Below are positions 32,709 through 41,844 of a stretch of DNA of 64,000 nt, piece by piece. A program made the translations under genes and the position numbers. This stretch comes from Gramella sp. MT6. Its GTDB lineage: Bacteria > Bacteroidota > Bacteroidia > Flavobacteriales > Flavobacteriaceae. Below the pieces are notes generated by a model, which did no database searches, was not told the DNA's origin, and saw only the letters and a list, made by a program, of their open reading frames with translations. The stretch is taken from the NCBI RefSeq assembly GCF_019357415.1, contig NZ_CP048410.1:3250501-3314500 (forward strand), given 5' to 3'. The first letter of the stretch is position 1; each line of letters starts with the position of its first letter.

Positions 32709-33260
32709 ATGAAAACAGGTATATTGAAAGCCCTTAGCAATGGCGTACTTGCTATCATCATAACCATTATGGTTTTGGGCATGAGCGCGCCAGACGGTTA
32801 TACTTTTGATGCTTTAAAACTCATACTCCTCATTTTTCTTACCTATGTGTTAAGCTTTATATATCTCGGAATTTATTGGAATAATCATCATCATTTACTG
32901 CAAGCCGTAAATAAGGTAAATGAAAAAATTTTGTGGGCCAACCTGAATTTGCTGGTTTGGCTTTCACTTTTTCCGTTTGAAACAGATTGGATGGGGAAAA
33001 ATCAATTCGAAGAAAACCCGACGGCAATCTAAGGAACAGTGTTGTGTATGGACGCTGTGACATATAAAATTATGGTGTATTGCGTTATACAGATTGAAGG
33101 CAAAAATTTCAGTACTGGAAAGGTTTATAGCAAGGATAAAAGATTGAATATATTACTGATACTGTATTTTTCAGGGATTGTGATTTCTTTTTTTCTACCA
33201 ATTTTAAGTCTTGTGATCTATTCTATACTGGCCCGTAATATGGACCATGCCAGACCCTAG
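32709..33260 (+). pseudogene. TMEM175-like (DUF1211) channel pseudogene
   Basis: From ATG 32709 the frame MKTGILKALSNGVLAIIITI with the YLGIYWNNHHHLLQAVNKVN segment is the signature of the TMEM175 potassium-channel family. It stops at about 33032 near FEENPTAI, and the C-terminal half continues in another frame (33039-33260, ending SLVIYSILARNMDHARP). It is probably inactive, broken by one frameshift and by substitutions. Confidence 0.7.
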
Positions 33261-33339
33261 AATCGATTAGACATTAAAAGACCAAACCCATTAAGTGAAA
33301 ATATAAATAATTGAATATCAAACTCTTTAAACCAGAAAA

Positions 33340-33760
33340 TGAAAACTATATATCATAAAGCAAATAGCTAGAGGAGATGCCAATCATGGATGGTTATATT
33401 CAAAACACAGCTTCAGCTTTGCCAAATACCATAACCCGGAACGTATGAATTTTGGAGTGGTACGCGTTCTTAATGACGATACTGTTTCAGAAGATACGGG
33501 ATTTGGCAGCCATCCGTATAGAGATATGGAAATCGTATCCATTCAGTTGGGGGTGATTTGAAACACCAGGATAATATGGTGAATTAAACCATTATCAAGG
33601 AAGGAGATATCAAGGTGATGAGTGCTAGAACGGGCGTAATGCATTCTGAATCAAACAACAATCCGGATAAACCTGTAAAGTTCTTACAGATTTGGATAAT
33701 CCCCAATAAAATGAATGTAAAGCCTCGTTACGACCAGATAACAGTATTCATATATTAAAA
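33340..33760 (+). pseudogene. N-terminal part of a second pirin-type (YhaK-like) gene, broken
   Basis: MKTIYHKANS then a stop in the starting frame, but in other frames the stretch reads on as WLYSKHSFSFA-like, NPERMNFGVVRVLNDDTVSE, FGSHPYRDMEIVS, and VMSARTGVMHSESNNNP to KFLQIWIIPNKMNVKPRYDQ. It is a pirin-fold gene with several stops and frameshifts, cut after about residue 140. A matching C-terminal part lies 7 kb away at 40665-41027. Confidence 0.65.
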
Positions 33761-33920
33761 GATTTCATATGTCTTAAGATCCTCGGATTACCACCTATTG
33801 AGTGCGTAAGCTTACTTATAAACCTTTTAGTTAAGACAAACAGATTCTAATCTAAAACAATCCTTTATTTCATCAATCTTGTATGTTGAAAAAACTTTGT
33901 ATAATTTTTAGGCACTGTAT

Positions 33921-35429
33921 CTATATTAACCAGACATCTTTCTCTGTATAGGGGTATATTTCGTCATAGGTCTGTACATTATACATCCCTACCCTTTTGC
34001 TAATATGGCTACGATTTAATTCTTCCGGACCATTGAGCCCCGCTGCCGCAATTAATTCTAAAAAGCTATGAATTGTAGCTTCATGATATCTTTTAACCCT
34101 TGGCGCTTTATCATCTACCACCAATCCCTTAACTAAGGCCTTATTTTGAGTGGTCACCCCCACGGGACAGGTATTATTGTTACATTGTAAAGCCTGAATA
34201 CAACCTACAGAAAGCATCATTGCACGAGCGCTATTACACCCATCTGCACCCAGTGCAATAGCTCTGGCCATATGAAATCCTGTTATAATTTTTCCGGCCA
34301 CTATCACTTTAATTTCTTTTCTTAATCCAAAACCCACCAGGCTATCGTGTACAAAAATGAGACCTTCGAGCAGGGGCATTCCCATAGAGTTTGAAAATTC
34401 TACAGGTGCAGCACCAGTACCACCTTCTCCCCCATCTACAGTAATGAAATCAGGTTTTATATTCGTAAACAGCATTGCTTCACAGAAGTCCATAAATTCT
34501 TGTTTACGCCCCAAACACAGTTTAAAACCTATAGGTTTTCCCTCTGAAAGGTTCCGCAGCTTTTTAATAAAATGCATAAACTGAATAGGATCGGAAAAAA
34601 CAGAGTGAGATGGAGGAGAATGTACCGCAATTCCAGGTTTAATGTGTCTTATTCTCGCAATTTCTTCTGTATTTTTCACAGCTGGTAATATACCTCCATG
34701 ACCAGGCTTGGCTCCTTGAGACAATTTTATTTCTATCATTTTCACCTGAGGCCTAAGGGCATTTTCCCTGAAGGTTTCCTCATTGAAACTTCCATCTTCT
34801 TTTCGGCAACCAAAATATCCAGTCCCAATTTGCCATATAAGGTCCCCACCGTGTTCTAAATGATAGTCACTAATACCACCTTCACCGGTATTTTGGGCAA
34901 AATTGCCCATTTTAGCTCCTTTATTCATTGCCAAAACTGCATTCTTACTTGAAGAACCAAAACTCATCGCCGAAATATTTAATAAACTTGAGAAATACGT
35001 TTGTTTACAATCTTTACCTCCAATTTTTAACCTTGGAAATTCACCAATATTCTTAGGATTATTTTTTGCATACATAGAATGTTCCATCCATTCATATCCA
35101 GAATGATAAATGTCCATTAGAGTACCAAATGGCTCCGTATCATTCTCCCCTTTTGCCCTCCTATATACCAATGAACGCAAAATACGATTGAGTGGTCTTC
35201 CCTCAGTGCCGGTTTCAACAAAATACTGCATTATCTCAGGTCTGATTGACTCTAACATATATCTAAAACGACCAATCACAGGGTAGTTTCTACGTATAGT
35301 ATGAGACTTTTGAAAAATATCAAATACCCCCATTAATATTATTGGAACAACCAATAGAAAAAGCCATATAACTGGTTGCCAGAATATAGTGATGCTTATA
35401 ATGCTAATAACAACGATTACTGAAATCAA
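33921..35429 (-). CDS. FMN-binding glutamate synthase-like protein
   Basis: A 502-residue protein. N-terminal membrane segments (about residues 1-40) precede a glutamate-synthase FMN domain: LLNISAMSFGSSSKNAVLAM, NTGEGGISDYHLEHGGDLIW, KLSQGAKPGHGGILPA and DFITVDGGEGGTGAAP, which bind FMN and the ammonia-using site. The lone GltB-like protein is common in Bacteroidetes and of unknown substrate. It stands alone on the minus strand, convergent with the pirin remnants. Confidence 0.9.
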   Translation of the reverse strand: MISVIVVISIISITIFWQPVIWLFLLVVPIILMGVFDIFQKSHTIRRNYPVIGRFRYMLESIRPEIMQYFVETGTEGRPLNRILRSLVYRRAKGENDTEPFGTLMDIYHSGYEWMEHSMYAKNNPKNIGEFPRLKIGGKDCKQTYFSSLLNISAMSFGSSSKNAVLAMNKGAKMGNFAQNTGEGGISDYHLEHGGDLIWQIGTGYFGCRKEDGSFNEETFRENALRPQVKMIEIKLSQGAKPGHGGILPAVKNTEEIARIRHIKPGIAVHSPPSHSVFSDPIQFMHFIKKLRNLSEGKPIGFKLCLGRKQEFMDFCEAMLFTNIKPDFITVDGGEGGTGAAPVEFSNSMGMPLLEGLIFVHDSLVGFGLRKEIKVIVAGKIITGFHMARAIALGADGCNSARAMMLSVGCIQALQCNNNTCPVGVTTQNKALVKGLVVDDKAPRVKRYHEATIHSFLELIAAAGLNGPEELNRSHISKRVGMYNVQTYDEIYPYTEKDVWLI

Positions 35430-35670
35430 AATAAACTGTTCACGGACTTTAATAAGCTAATTTTTGAAAACATTAAATATACCTAACCCCAAAGTGATTA
35501 AAAAAAGAAACCTAATATTTAGTTTTGATCAGGATAAGTTTTTCAATAAAAATTATAGAGTTTTGCTTGAGGAATTTAATTAAAAGACTTAAAGACATTA
35601 CCTTTATTTGCAGAAAAACCGTTTTAAAGATTTTGAGTGTATAGTATCTTTAAAATTATTGATAATGTAA

Positions 35671-36747
35671 ATGAAAAATACGGGAAAAGAGCTCGAAGAA
35701 CGAATTAAAGAACTTACCTGTTTATACGAAGTATCTTCTATAATTGGAAATACAGAGGTTAGTCAGTTGCATGAAAGTTTTAATGCAATAGCCCTGAGCC
35801 TAAAAAAAGGATTTCAATATCCTGATCAAACTGAAATAGCCATTGAAACTCCTATTTGTTCAGTCGAAGCAAAGCAAATAAACGACACCTTTCAATTGAC
35901 TTCTGAAATTCAGGTTTTCAATGAACAGAAGGGTTGCATTATCGCATATTTAAATGGAGAAACTTCATTCTTAATAGAGGAAAAGCAACTCCTGGATAAT
36001 GTTGCTTTAAAAATTGGAAACCTCTTAGAACGGATAGAAATTCAGCAAAATGAAGCTTCCTTAAAACGACAGATGGAACGTGTTGACCGCTTAGGAATAT
36101 TAGGCGAAATTACCGCGGGCATAGCACACGAACTCAATACTCCTCTGGCGAATATACTCGGTTTTGCTGAATTATTAAAAGATGAATTTCATGAGGATAA
36201 ACATATTTTACAAGATCTAGATAAAATCATTGAAAATGCCATTTTTTCTCGTGAGGTGGTAAAAAAATTAATGTTTTTTGCGTGCGAAATGCCTCAGGAA
36301 ATGCAAATGGTAAACTTGGTTCCCAGCATAAAAAACTCGCTTTCATTATTAGATGCATCGTTTAAAAAGGCGGGTGTAAAATACATTGTGAAATTAGACG
36401 ATGATAAACTTATTCTGCGGGCAGACACCATACAGCTTACCCAAATCATTTTTAATTTAATAATCAACGCAATCTATTTCTCACCTAAAGATGGCCTGGT
36501 GACCATTGAGGCTTCGCAAACTAAAAATCATATCATTTTAAAAATTTCTGACGAAGGACCTGGTTTATCCGAAGAAGCATTGGAAAAAGTTTTCCAACCA
36601 TTTTTTACTACAAAACCTACCGGTGATGGTTCCGGGCTGGGTTTAAGTGTCGTGCATGGAATTATATCCAGTCATAAAGGGCTTATTGCTGTAGAAAACA
36701 ATAAAAGTAAAGGTGCCACTTTCACGGTAACTTTGCCTAAATCTTAA
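35671..36747 (+). CDS. Sensor histidine kinase
   Basis: A 358-residue soluble kinase. N-terminal about 120 residues look like a GAF-type sensor (LTCLYEVSSIIGNTEVSQL). The H-box is in GEITAGIAHELNTPLANIL, with the phosphorylated His near 155. The N-box IFNLIINAIYFSP and G-boxes ISDEGPGLSEE, FTTKPTGDGSGLGLSVVHG complete the HATPase. It is followed 16 bp later by an NtrC-type regulator, a cognate pair. Confidence 0.93.
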   Translation: MKNTGKELEERIKELTCLYEVSSIIGNTEVSQLHESFNAIALSLKKGFQYPDQTEIAIETPICSVEAKQINDTFQLTSEIQVFNEQKGCIIAYLNGETSFLIEEKQLLDNVALKIGNLLERIEIQQNEASLKRQMERVDRLGILGEITAGIAHELNTPLANILGFAELLKDEFHEDKHILQDLDKIIENAIFSREVVKKLMFFACEMPQEMQMVNLVPSIKNSLSLLDASFKKAGVKYIVKLDDDKLILRADTIQLTQIIFNLIINAIYFSPKDGLVTIEASQTKNHIILKISDEGPGLSEEALEKVFQPFFTTKPTGDGSGLGLSVVHGIISSHKGLIAVENNKSKGATFTVTLPKS

Positions 36748-36763
36748 TAATTTGAATCACTCC

Positions 36764-38092
36764 ATGAAATTTAAAAAAGAAAATATATTAATTGTAGATG
36801 ATGACATCCAAATCCTTGAATTATTGCAGCGTCATTTGCACTCATGGAGTTATCATACCTACAAAGCAGTATCGGTTAAAGAAGCTGTTCAAATATTGCG
36901 CGATACACAGATTGACTTACTGATTACCGATCTTAAAATGCCCGAAATAGACGGTATGGAGCTTATCAAATTTGTATCAGAACATTATCCACACTTGCCC
37001 AAACTAGTGGTGACTGGCTATCCATCACTTCAGGATTCATTGGTTGCCATTAAGTCTGGCGTGGTAGATTATTTAACCAAGCCTTTTACAAAAAATGAGT
37101 TAAAACAAGCGGTCGATAAATCTTTAGGAATTAATAATGAGACTAATGGTACTAGATTAAATTCGGAAATCAAAACTGACAAAGCCTATGGTGAAATTAT
37201 TGGAAACTCAGAAAAGATAAATGATATTATCCAGATTATTGAGCGGGTAAAAGATAACAAAGCAACCATATTCATTAAGGGCGAGAGTGGAACGGGGAAA
37301 GAACTTGTAGCACGTGCTATACATTATCAAGGGAAATTTTCCAGAGCACCATTTATTGCAGTCAACTGCGGCGGTATTCCGGAAAACTTATTGGAAGCGG
37401 AATTATTTGGTTATACTAAAGGTGCCTTTACAGGAGCAGAAAAGAACCGGGATGGATTCTTCCAGGCGGCTAAAGGGGGTACGATTTTTCTCGATGAAAT
37501 AGGAAACGCATCCACTACCGTTCAATCCCGTTTACTACGAGTACTACAAGAAAAAGAAGTTGTTAAGGTAGGAGCTCAGAAAGCAGAAAAAATAGATTTG
37601 CGCATCATTGCAGCAACCAATAGTAACCTGAAGGAGTTAATTAAAAAAGGTAGTTTTAGAGAAGACCTTTATTATCGTTTGACTGTAGTGGAAATTGAGG
37701 TAGCACCTTTGCGGGAACGTAAAGATGATATTCCTTTATTAACTGAAAAATTTCTTTTTAAATATGGTGTGGAATATAAAGACCGCTTTATAAAAATAGA
37801 TCCGGAAGCTTCAGCTATTTTGTTTCGATATGATTGGCCAGGTAATATACGTGAACTGGAAAATGTGATTCAGCGAGCTGTTATTATGTGCGATAAAATT
37901 GTAACGGTCGAACATCTTCCTGATTCTTTAAAATACAATATAGACTTCCCTGAGCAGGAACTTCATCCTTTAAAAGAAATGGAAAAACGATATATCCAAA
38001 AAGTTTTGAATGCAACCAATAATAATAAAACAAAAGCAGCCGAAATTTTAGGAATTGATAGAAAAACCATCAGGCAAAAACTTTCAGGTTAA
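36764..38092 (+). CDS. Sigma-54-dependent response regulator (NtrC family)
   Basis: A protein of 442 residues from ATG 36764; a TTG at 36752 would add four codons. The receiver domain has the phosphoacceptor Asp in LLITDLKMPEIDG. The AAA+ domain shows Walker A GESGTGKELVARA, the sigma-54-contacting motif GYTKGAFTGAEK, Walker B GGTIFLDEIG and the DWPGNIRELENV sensor motif. The C-terminal Fis-type HTH is NNKTKAAEILGIDRKTIRQK. It activates sigma-54 promoters; sigma-54-like sites occur at 25044 and 38240. Confidence 0.95.
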   Translation: MKFKKENILIVDDDIQILELLQRHLHSWSYHTYKAVSVKEAVQILRDTQIDLLITDLKMPEIDGMELIKFVSEHYPHLPKLVVTGYPSLQDSLVAIKSGVVDYLTKPFTKNELKQAVDKSLGINNETNGTRLNSEIKTDKAYGEIIGNSEKINDIIQIIERVKDNKATIFIKGESGTGKELVARAIHYQGKFSRAPFIAVNCGGIPENLLEAELFGYTKGAFTGAEKNRDGFFQAAKGGTIFLDEIGNASTTVQSRLLRVLQEKEVVKVGAQKAEKIDLRIIAATNSNLKELIKKGSFREDLYYRLTVVEIEVAPLRERKDDIPLLTEKFLFKYGVEYKDRFIKIDPEASAILFRYDWPGNIRELENVIQRAVIMCDKIVTVEHLPDSLKYNIDFPEQELHPLKEMEKRYIQKVLNATNNNKTKAAEILGIDRKTIRQKLSG

Positions 38093-38112
38093 GTCTATTT
38101 TCAATGATACCT

Positions 38113-38132
38113 ATTTACCCTTCCGGGTAAAT
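38113..38132 (+). terminator. Stem-loop after the NtrC-type regulator
   Basis: ATTTACCC at 38113-38120 and GGGTAAAT at 38125-38132 form a perfect 8-bp stem with a TTCC loop, 20 bp after the stop. There is no long T-tract, so termination is only likely. Confidence 0.5.
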
Positions 38133-38239
38133 TAGTCCCACCCTATAATTCTCTCTAAAATCTATTAATAAAACACGAAGCTTTGTATAACAAGGTTTTT
38201 TCAGCTTCTTTAACTATATAGCTCAGAGCTCTCTCTAAG

Positions 38240-38254
38240 TGGCATATGGATTGT
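38240..38254 (+). promoter_or_regulatory. Sigma-54-like promoter
   Basis: TGGCAT-N5-TTGT has the exact spacing and near-consensus sequence of a sigma-54 promoter (TGGCAC-N5-TTGC). It lies about 28 bp before the ATG of the small Cys protein and directly downstream of the NtrC-type regulator gene, which suggests that regulator may act here. Confidence 0.5.
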
Positions 38255-38281
38255 CTTTAGTATATAAAATTAATGTATACT

Positions 38282-38440
38282 ATGAAATCCAATCACTTCA
38301 ATATATGCCCTACCTGTATTCATAAGAATTCCTGTGTACTTACCTCTCAGAAAAGCAAGGTATGGTCCTGTAGTGAATATGAGGAAAATATCCGGGATCC
38401 AACTTCTTCAATTAATTCATCAAGGGTTTTGATTCAATAA
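38282..38440 (+). CDS. Small Cys-rich protein
   Basis: A 52-residue protein with CPTCIHKNSC near the N terminus and a further Cys in VWSCSEYEE, a likely metal site. It is unrelated in most of its sequence to the product at 25093 but has a similar size, Cys pattern and sigma-54-like promoter. Confidence 0.55.
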   Translation: MKSNHFNICPTCIHKNSCVLTSQKSKVWSCSEYEENIRDPTSSINSSRVLIQ

Positions 38441-38477
38441 CATTAAATAATTCTATTAAAACAATAATATAATAAAA

Positions 38478-38624
38478 ATGATTTTACACGATTTAACCAC
38501 GTTTCTTACAGGAAAAAATGAAAAGCAAACCAAACTTAGTTTTTCTACTGTACGTAATAGTCCTTTTAGGCTAGCAAATAAACGTCACCTCAGAAATAGA
38601 GGTTTACTTAAAAATCCATTTTAA
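38478..38624 (+). CDS. Small basic protein
   Basis: A 48-residue ORF (ILHDLTTFLTGKNEKQTK and FRLANKRHLRNRGLLKN) with many Lys and Arg. It lies between two stress-type genes and has no recognised family. It starts at an ATG with AT-rich upstream sequence; expression is uncertain. Confidence 0.45.
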   Translation: MILHDLTTFLTGKNEKQTKLSFSTVRNSPFRLANKRHLRNRGLLKNPF

Positions 38625-38808
38625 AATAACAATATGTATTTAATCTCACTCCTGTAACTTCTAAGGGAAAAATTCCAATGAAGAAATAAAGCTGAGTTGG
38701 TTAATTATAGAAATCTAAAAAACTGTGGATGTGATGTCACGAAATTTAAAAAGCTTAATTACAATTTGGGGTTTTCCCTTAAATTAAATAACAATAATAA
38801 TTTATATA

Positions 38809-39228
38809 ATGAAGTATGGTAGTTTAATAATAGAAAAAAAAGAGTATGTGTATTTAAAGCGTATACTCAATATTTCAGGATATGTTGAAGATTTTGAAAC
38901 TCAGAAATCGTTGCAGCTGTTAATCAATGAATTAAAAAATGCTCAAATAGTAGATGAAACCGATATGCCAGATGATGTAATTCGGTTTAATAGCAAAATC
39001 AGAATATCCTCTGAAAAAGCGTGTAAAAAAAACTTAGAACTTGTGATTCCATCCCAACAGGACAGAAAGAAAGGAAAAATATCCGTTCTTACTCAATTGG
39101 GAGCTGCTCTTTTTGGTCATTCTAAAGGAGATATTATGGAATATAACTTTCCTTCGGGCAGTCAGAAACTAAAAATTACTGATGTAAAACAAGAAAAAAG
39201 CGAAAAAAAAATTTCTATAAAAATTTAA
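38809..39228 (+). CDS. GreA/GreB-family (Rnk-like) protein, copy 2
   Basis: A 139-residue paralogue of the protein at 26567-27010. The start MKYGSLIIEKKEYVYLKRIL and the ends VLTQLGAALFGHSKGDIMEY and FPSGSQKLKITDVKQ align with MKYGELIIEKKEYDFLKQIM and its counterparts. It is followed 3 bp later by the second ECEDxQCD gene, so the pair is duplicated as a unit. Confidence 0.85.
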   Translation: MKYGSLIIEKKEYVYLKRILNISGYVEDFETQKSLQLLINELKNAQIVDETDMPDDVIRFNSKIRISSEKACKKNLELVIPSQQDRKKGKISVLTQLGAALFGHSKGDIMEYNFPSGSQKLKITDVKQEKSEKKISIKI

Positions 39229-39231
39229 ATA

Positions 39232-39654
39232 ATGAAAAATTTAGAACCAGAAATATATCAATATGATACAGAAATTGAGGTGACGCATAAATTAAACACT
39301 ATAGAACTGGACTACTGGATTGGTCATTTAAAATATGTAAAAAAGGAAATGATCAATCTTATAGGGATTTGCAACAAAGATTTAGACAAAGATTTTGATG
39401 ATGAAGGACTGCTCCAGAAACTTCAAAAAAAATATATAGAAAGCGAAACTTTATTAAATGCGCTTCTAAAATATAAGGATTCAAGAGAAAGTATTTTAGA
39501 ATGTGAAGATGCTCAATGTGATATGGATTTTGTCGTTGAACACGAGAACTATAGACGAAGTTACCTCTATCATCTGGATAAATATCGCAGGTTAAAATAT
39601 AATTTTTTTCAAAAGGCGAAAGATAGGTTCACTTTACTCAACAAAATAGCCTAG
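39232..39654 (+). CDS. Helical protein with an ECEDxQCD motif, copy 2
   Basis: A 140-residue homologue of the protein at 26979-27419, sharing its length, helical character and the ECEDAQCDMDF motif around residue 100, followed by an R-rich helix (YRRSYLYHLDKYRRLKY). It is 3 bp downstream of the GreA-like gene. Confidence 0.65.
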   Translation: MKNLEPEIYQYDTEIEVTHKLNTIELDYWIGHLKYVKKEMINLIGICNKDLDKDFDDEGLLQKLQKKYIESETLLNALLKYKDSRESILECEDAQCDMDFVVEHENYRRSYLYHLDKYRRLKYNFFQKAKDRFTLLNKIA

Positions 39655-39757
39655 GAAGTAAGGTTATGGAATGTTGAGCGTTAAAGAAAGATTAATTAAT
39701 AAAAAAGATAATTGAGCAAACGGCTTAATTATTCGAATAGTATAAATAATAAATTAA

Positions 39758-40255
39758 ATGAATACAAATATTGGAATTACAAAAGAAAATAGAGAAATAG
39801 TAGCAGAAATACTGAGCGTACTTTTGGCTGATGAATTCGTGCTTTACACAAAAACTCTAGGTGCACATTGGAACCTTGAAGGACACGACTTCCATACGAA
39901 ACATTTGTTTTTCGAAGAGCATTATAACAGCATCAAGAAAACCATCGATGGTGTTGCTGAACGAATCCGTAAAATCGGATCTTACGCTCCTGCCACTTTA
40001 CAGCAGTTTCTGGACTTGACTCATTTAAACGAAAACTCTATAAATGGCAATTCTAGCCAGGATTATATTAAGACACTCTTAAAAGATCATTACACTATTA
40101 TTCAATTCGTTAGGGGGATAATTTCTGAGATAGAAGAAAAACACAATGATGCAGGTACAGCCGATTTCCTTACCGGATTAATGATGGAACATGAAGAAAT
40201 GGCCTGGATGCTTAGAGCAAGTATATCAATAAAAAGCACTATTAAAAACGGATAA
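39758..40255 (+). CDS. dps: Dps-family DNA-protection protein
   Basis: A 165-residue ferritin-like protein. The ferroxidase-site motif LGAHWNLEGHDFHTKHLFFE with H and D ligands, VAERIRKIGSYAP, and DAGTADFLTGLMMEHEEMAW are typical of Dps, which oxidises and stores iron and shields DNA under stress. It lies at the end of the stress cluster. Confidence 0.95.
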   Translation: MNTNIGITKENREIVAEILSVLLADEFVLYTKTLGAHWNLEGHDFHTKHLFFEEHYNSIKKTIDGVAERIRKIGSYAPATLQQFLDLTHLNENSINGNSSQDYIKTLLKDHYTIIQFVRGIISEIEEKHNDAGTADFLTGLMMEHEEMAWMLRASISIKSTIKNG

Positions 40256-40368
40256 TGTAACACCTAAGTTTTTTTTTAATATAAAGAAAAAAACGAGTGT
40301 GTTTCGTTAAACCTATTTTGGAATTCGGTCAAGTTCCAGCGTTAATTTAGAAAAAAGTAAAATATCTA

Positions 40369-40584
40369 ATGGACATAATTAATAAAGCGAATAAATTCGA
40401 AAGGAAAAAAATGAGTAATATGTCGATGAGCGACCGTGTTGCTGCTTCCCGTGAAGCAAAGGAACTAATTTTGGGAATAAATGAAATTTACAAAGAAAAC
40501 AGCGATCCCAAATTAATGGATTTAATGAAAAGGCTAACTGTTAAAAAAAAGAAAATTGAAGTTAGATTAAAAGGCAGATCATAA
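40369..40584 (+). CDS. Small protein of unknown function
   Basis: A 71-residue, Lys-rich protein (MSNMSMSDRVAASREAKELI then LMDLMKRLTVKKKKIEVRLK). It has a short helical core. No family is recognised. Confidence 0.5.
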   Translation: MDIINKANKFERKKMSNMSMSDRVAASREAKELILGINEIYKENSDPKLMDLMKRLTVKKKKIEVRLKGRS

Positions 40585-40664
40585 TTAATCTTTTTCAAAT
40601 AATAAAGTTTATTAAAAATTATGAAATTCATCCAGTAAAACTTAGAGACCGGAAAATTTCGAAT

Positions 40665-41027
40665 AAAATAAGTGTAGAGCTTCGCTACGACCGTATAACA
40701 ATAATATCGGATAGTTCGACGCAAGATGAATTTCAACAAATTTTTTTACTTAATAGATATGATGAAGGCGTTTGAATATACCAGGACGCTTGTTTGCACA
40801 TGGCTAATTTCGATAAAAGAACCATAAAGAAATATATCTAAAAAAAAGATTGAAATGGCGTATATATTTTTTTCTTTGAGAGCATGGCTAAAATCGGGGA
40901 TCAAATTTTGGATAAGAGAAATGCATTAGGATTATCGGAGACCACTTCTATTAAATTTGAAACTCTTGAAATTCAAAAAATACTTTTTATGGAAGCACCT
41001 ATGGAGGTATACCTGAGTAAAATCTAA
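40665..41027 (+). pseudogene. C-terminal part of a pirin-type (YhaK-like) gene, broken
   Basis: It reads ELRYDRITII, then broken frames YQDACLHMANFDK, AYIFF-like, KIGDQILDKRNALGLSETTS, EIQKILFMEAPMEVY, which resembles the C-terminal half of YhaK-like pirins. It has several stops and frameshifts. Its start overlaps, over about ten residues, the end of the N-terminal pirin fragment at 33340-33760, so the two are pieces of one or two decayed genes. No other gene is seen in 40585-41133. Confidence 0.55.
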
Positions 41028-41133
41028 AGTTCTGAGACTATATTTTATACCAGTTACCTACAAGGTGGGGAAGAATTAAATGGAAATGATACTTTCCTGT
41101 TTAAAGGCATTCATTTTAGAACTAAAAATCCTT

Positions 41134-41841
41134 TTATTTCTTCTTCTTTTTCTTATCCCAGTAAACATAGACTCCAAAAATTACCAGACTTACCAGGGAA
41201 CCCCACAATAATCCGCTTTTTAAAGCATCGGTGCTTTCGCCAATTATCGCAATAAAAACTGTTAGCGGAGCAATCCCAACCAAAGTGGCGCCAATAAAAC
41301 GCCAATATCCCATTTTTAATATCCCCCCAACAAAACTAATCGCGTCATTTGACAGGAATGGGTTAAGCCTTGTAACAATCACTGCCCAAAACCCGTAATC
41401 TTGGAGAAAACCGGCAATTTTCCTTTCTGATTTTTGTCCTATCAGCTTTTGTACAATCACCGGCCCAAAATAACGGCCTATCCAGTATCCGATAGAAGAA
41501 GCGGTAAAAATAGACACCAACAATATAAAACTTCCCCAAACAGGACCATAGGCCAAAATCGAAACCACCATCAGGGCTATGGATGGAATCACCAGTAGAA
41601 ACATTTGCGCGACCATACAAACAACAAGCAGAAGTGGCCCAAACCAGCCAAATCCATCCACCCAATTCTGGATTTTTTGGTTATCATTACTGGTGAGCAC
41701 ATTCCAGCTTTCATTTAGAAATTCTTGAACGTTGGGTATAAAGAAATAAGAACCAATAATCAGGATCACAATAGAAATTGAAATGTAAAGTGGAGTTTTG
41801 CTTTTTTCTACCGAAGCAGTTTCCAGGGAGGTAGTATTCAT
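41134..41841 (-). CDS. TVP38/TMEM64-family membrane protein (DedA-like)
   Basis: A 235-residue membrane protein with about five helices. The conserved core GPLLLVVCMVAQMFLLVIPS, IFTASSIGYWIGRYFG, VTRLNPFLSNDAISFVGGIL and FIGATLVGIAPLTVFIAIIG is the SNARE-associated/DedA fold, thought to handle lipid head groups. It is 3 bp downstream of the SdiA-regulated-like gene. Confidence 0.9.
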   Translation of the reverse strand: MNTTSLETASVEKSKTPLYISISIVILIIGSYFFIPNVQEFLNESWNVLTSNDNQKIQNWVDGFGWFGPLLLVVCMVAQMFLLVIPSIALMVVSILAYGPVWGSFILLVSIFTASSIGYWIGRYFGPVIVQKLIGQKSERKIAGFLQDYGFWAVIVTRLNPFLSNDAISFVGGILKMGYWRFIGATLVGIAPLTVFIAIIGESTDALKSGLLWGSLVSLVIFGVYVYWDKKKKKK

Positions 41842-41844
41842 ATT

